The position numbers and the translations under genes were made by a program. From Candidatus Woesearchaeota archaeon (GTDB lineage Archaea; Nanobdellota; Nanobdellia; Woesearchaeales; WALR01), in NCBI GenBank assembly GCA_015522765.1, contig WALR01000108.1, forward strand, positions 1 through 7,633: a stretch of DNA of 7,633 nucleotides, written 5' to 3'. Positions 6,783-7,633 of this stretch are shown piece by piece (positions within the stretch are counted from its first letter, which is position 1; each line of letters starts with the position of its first letter). The notes below the pieces were generated by a model. That model saw only the letters and a list, made by a program, of their open reading frames with translations. It was not told the DNA's origin and ran no database searches.

Positions 6783-7633
6783 TCAGATTATGTGGAATCC
6801 AAGCATTATGAGTATTGAAATCAAAAGTCCGAATATCGCGTATGTCTCTGGTATGACGCTTAATACAAGCCCCTTTCCTGTCGCCGCCGGATCCCTTAGG
6901 GAAGCACCTATGCTGCTCCCGCTTACCATTCCCTGGCCAAGGGCGGATATAGCGGCGAGCCCCATGCCAAGCCCCATAGCTATGCCTGACAGGCCCTGTG
7001 CAAGAGTGGTGGTGCCTGTGATTTCGCTTATGAGCCCTGTGCCTGTAATGAGGAGTATGGCTATTATCGTTCCGTATAATGCCTGAGTCTCGGGAAGAGC
7101 GCTGAAAAGAATACCCTTGCCGAAAATTTTTGATGACTCTGTGATTCCGGCAACTCCGGATGAGGCTGCTATCCCCTGGCCAATGGCAGAGATGGCTGCG
7201 AGGCCAACAGAGAGTCCTGCACCGATGGCGACATATCCAAGGGGAACGGAGAGGTGGGGGTTAACAGCTCCGAGGAGTCCTCCGCCAACAAGGAGGAGGA
7301 TAGCAATAAGGAAACCATACAAAGCCTGAGTCTCAGGAAGAGCACTAAAAAGAATCCCCTTGCCAAAGTTCCTGTTGTTCTCTGTTGTTGATGAAACCCC
7401 TGAGCTTGCGACTATTCCCTGGCCCACAGCAGAGACAGCAGCCAAGCCGACAGCAAGACCCGCACCAATAGCAACAAGACCAGCAGGAACAGTAAGAGCG
7501 GTCTTAACAGCAGTAATCAAGCCCCCACCAACAAGAAGAAGGATAGCAATAAGGAAACCATACAAAGCCTGAGTCTGGGGAAGAACACTAAAAAGCAGAG
7601 CCTTACCAAACATACTCTTCTTCTCAGTAACAG
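6783..7633 (-). CDS. atpK: A-type ATP synthase subunit K (multi-hairpin proteolipid), 5' end outside the window
   Basis: Subunit K forms the membrane rotor ring and carries the coupling ion. The visible part is 282 residues: three complete hairpins and the second helix of an earlier one, in 81-residue units. Each complete unit has an odd helix ending in a GQG motif, then a polar loop and an even helix. The even-helix motifs, in protein order, are LPQTQALYG, LPETQALYG, LPETQALYG and IPETYAIFG. The Glu is the ion-binding carboxylate; in the first visible unit it is Gln (codon CAG at 7577-7575). There is an ATG at 7613, but it is not the start. The codons before it give V-T-E-K-K-S, which lines up with the loop of the other units (T-E five to six residues before FGK), and the frame is still open at the edge. 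The stop TGA is 28 bases before atpE. Multi-hairpin proteolipids are known in methanogens (three in Methanocaldococcus jannaschii, thirteen in Methanopyrus kandleri). Confidence 0.96.
   Translation of the reverse strand, partial: VTEKKSMFGKALLFSVLPQTQALYGFLIAILLLVGGGLITAVKTALTVPAGLVAIGAGLAVGLAAVSAVGQGIVASSGVSSTTENNRNFGKGILFSALPETQALYGFLIAILLLVGGGLLGAVNPHLSVPLGYVAIGAGLSVGLAAISAIGQGIAASSGVAGITESSKIFGKGILFSALPETQALYGTIIAILLITGTGLISEITGTTTLAQGLSGIAMGLGMGLAAISALGQGMVSGSSIGASLRDPAATGKGLVLSVIPETYAIFGLLISILIMLGFHII
6786..7633 (-). repeat. In-frame tandem repeat of 243 bp inside atpK
   Basis: Four units share an exact 243-bp period: the glutamate (or Gln) codons lie at 6846-6848, 7089-7091, 7332-7334 and 7575-7577. 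Complete units are about 6786-7028, 7029-7271 and 7272-7514, with a partial unit at 7515-7633. The two units nearest the 5' end of the gene are the most alike: 7297-7333 and 7540-7576 are identical over 37 bases. The unit nearest the stop codon is the most divergent. The repeat is protein-coding and is explained by duplication of the proteolipid hairpin, not by a mobile element. Confidence 0.93.

Noticed and set aside
6255..6818. A 187-codon plus-strand open frame opposite atpE
   Set aside because: It mirrors the coiled-coil coding strand (Glu/Lys/Ala codons read backwards give Ser/Phe/Leu), has no ribosome-binding site of note and resembles no known family.
6783..7613. Complete 276-residue K subunit starting at the ATG at 7613
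   Set aside because: The upstream codons continue the repeat loop pattern (V-T-E-K-K-S) and stay open to the window edge. The protein would also start in the loop just before an even-type helix, leaving half a hairpin.
6786..7633. 243-bp repeats as a CRISPR array or transposon remnant
   Set aside because: The repeats are in frame, coding, contiguous and encode proteolipid hairpins. There are no spacers, terminal inverted repeats or transposase.

Overview
The window holds most of an archaeal A-type (A1Ao, V/A-family) ATP synthase operon, read entirely from the minus strand. In transcription order (right to left) the genes are K (proteolipid rotor ring, 5' end cut by the window edge), E, C, F, A, B and D. 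They are followed by a 48-residue single-helix membrane protein and a two-domain protein disulfide oxidoreductase. This is the classic euryarchaeal order K-E-C-F-A-B-D. Genes for subunits H and I normally lie upstream and would be beyond the right edge. Archaeal features include this gene order, GGAGG and GGTGAT ribosome-binding sites, frequent AGG/ATA codons, TATA-like elements without bacterial -35/-10 boxes, and an oxidoreductase close to the Pyrococcus furiosus PDO type. I cannot name the species.

Region by region: 6783-7633 encodes a proteolipid built of exact 243-bp (81-residue) hairpin units, three complete plus part of a fourth. 6164-6754 and 5139-6167 encode the stalk subunits E and C; C carries a hydrophobic N-terminal segment. 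4816-5118, 2995-4797 and 1589-2992 encode F, the catalytic A and the non-catalytic B. 964-1587 encodes the rotor shaft D. The 93-bp gap 871-963 holds a TATA-like element. 724-870 encodes the small membrane protein, in the position of AhaG in Methanosarcina. 68-703 encodes the disulfide oxidoreductase. The last 67 bases hold a T-tract and a possible promoter for a gene off the left edge.

The genes work together as one machine. Ions pass through the K ring, turn the C-D-F shaft, and drive ATP synthesis in the A3B3 head, while E (with H, outside the window) holds the head still. Spacing is very tight: 1-2 nt for A/B and B/D, a 4-nt overlap for E/C, and 16-28 nt elsewhere except at the D/small-gene gap. 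This implies one transcript with translational coupling. Several starts are best placed inside the longest open frames, because good ribosome-binding sites sit just before internal ATGs (D, E, F and the oxidoreductase).

I see no mobile element, CRISPR array, defence system or RNA gene. The points worth a second look are in the ATP synthase itself: a proteolipid of at least four hairpins with one ion-binding glutamate replaced by glutamine, a sodium-type ligand pattern, a variant catalytic P-loop, a possible membrane anchor on subunit C, the small membrane protein after D, and an oxidoreductase whose first active site is lost.
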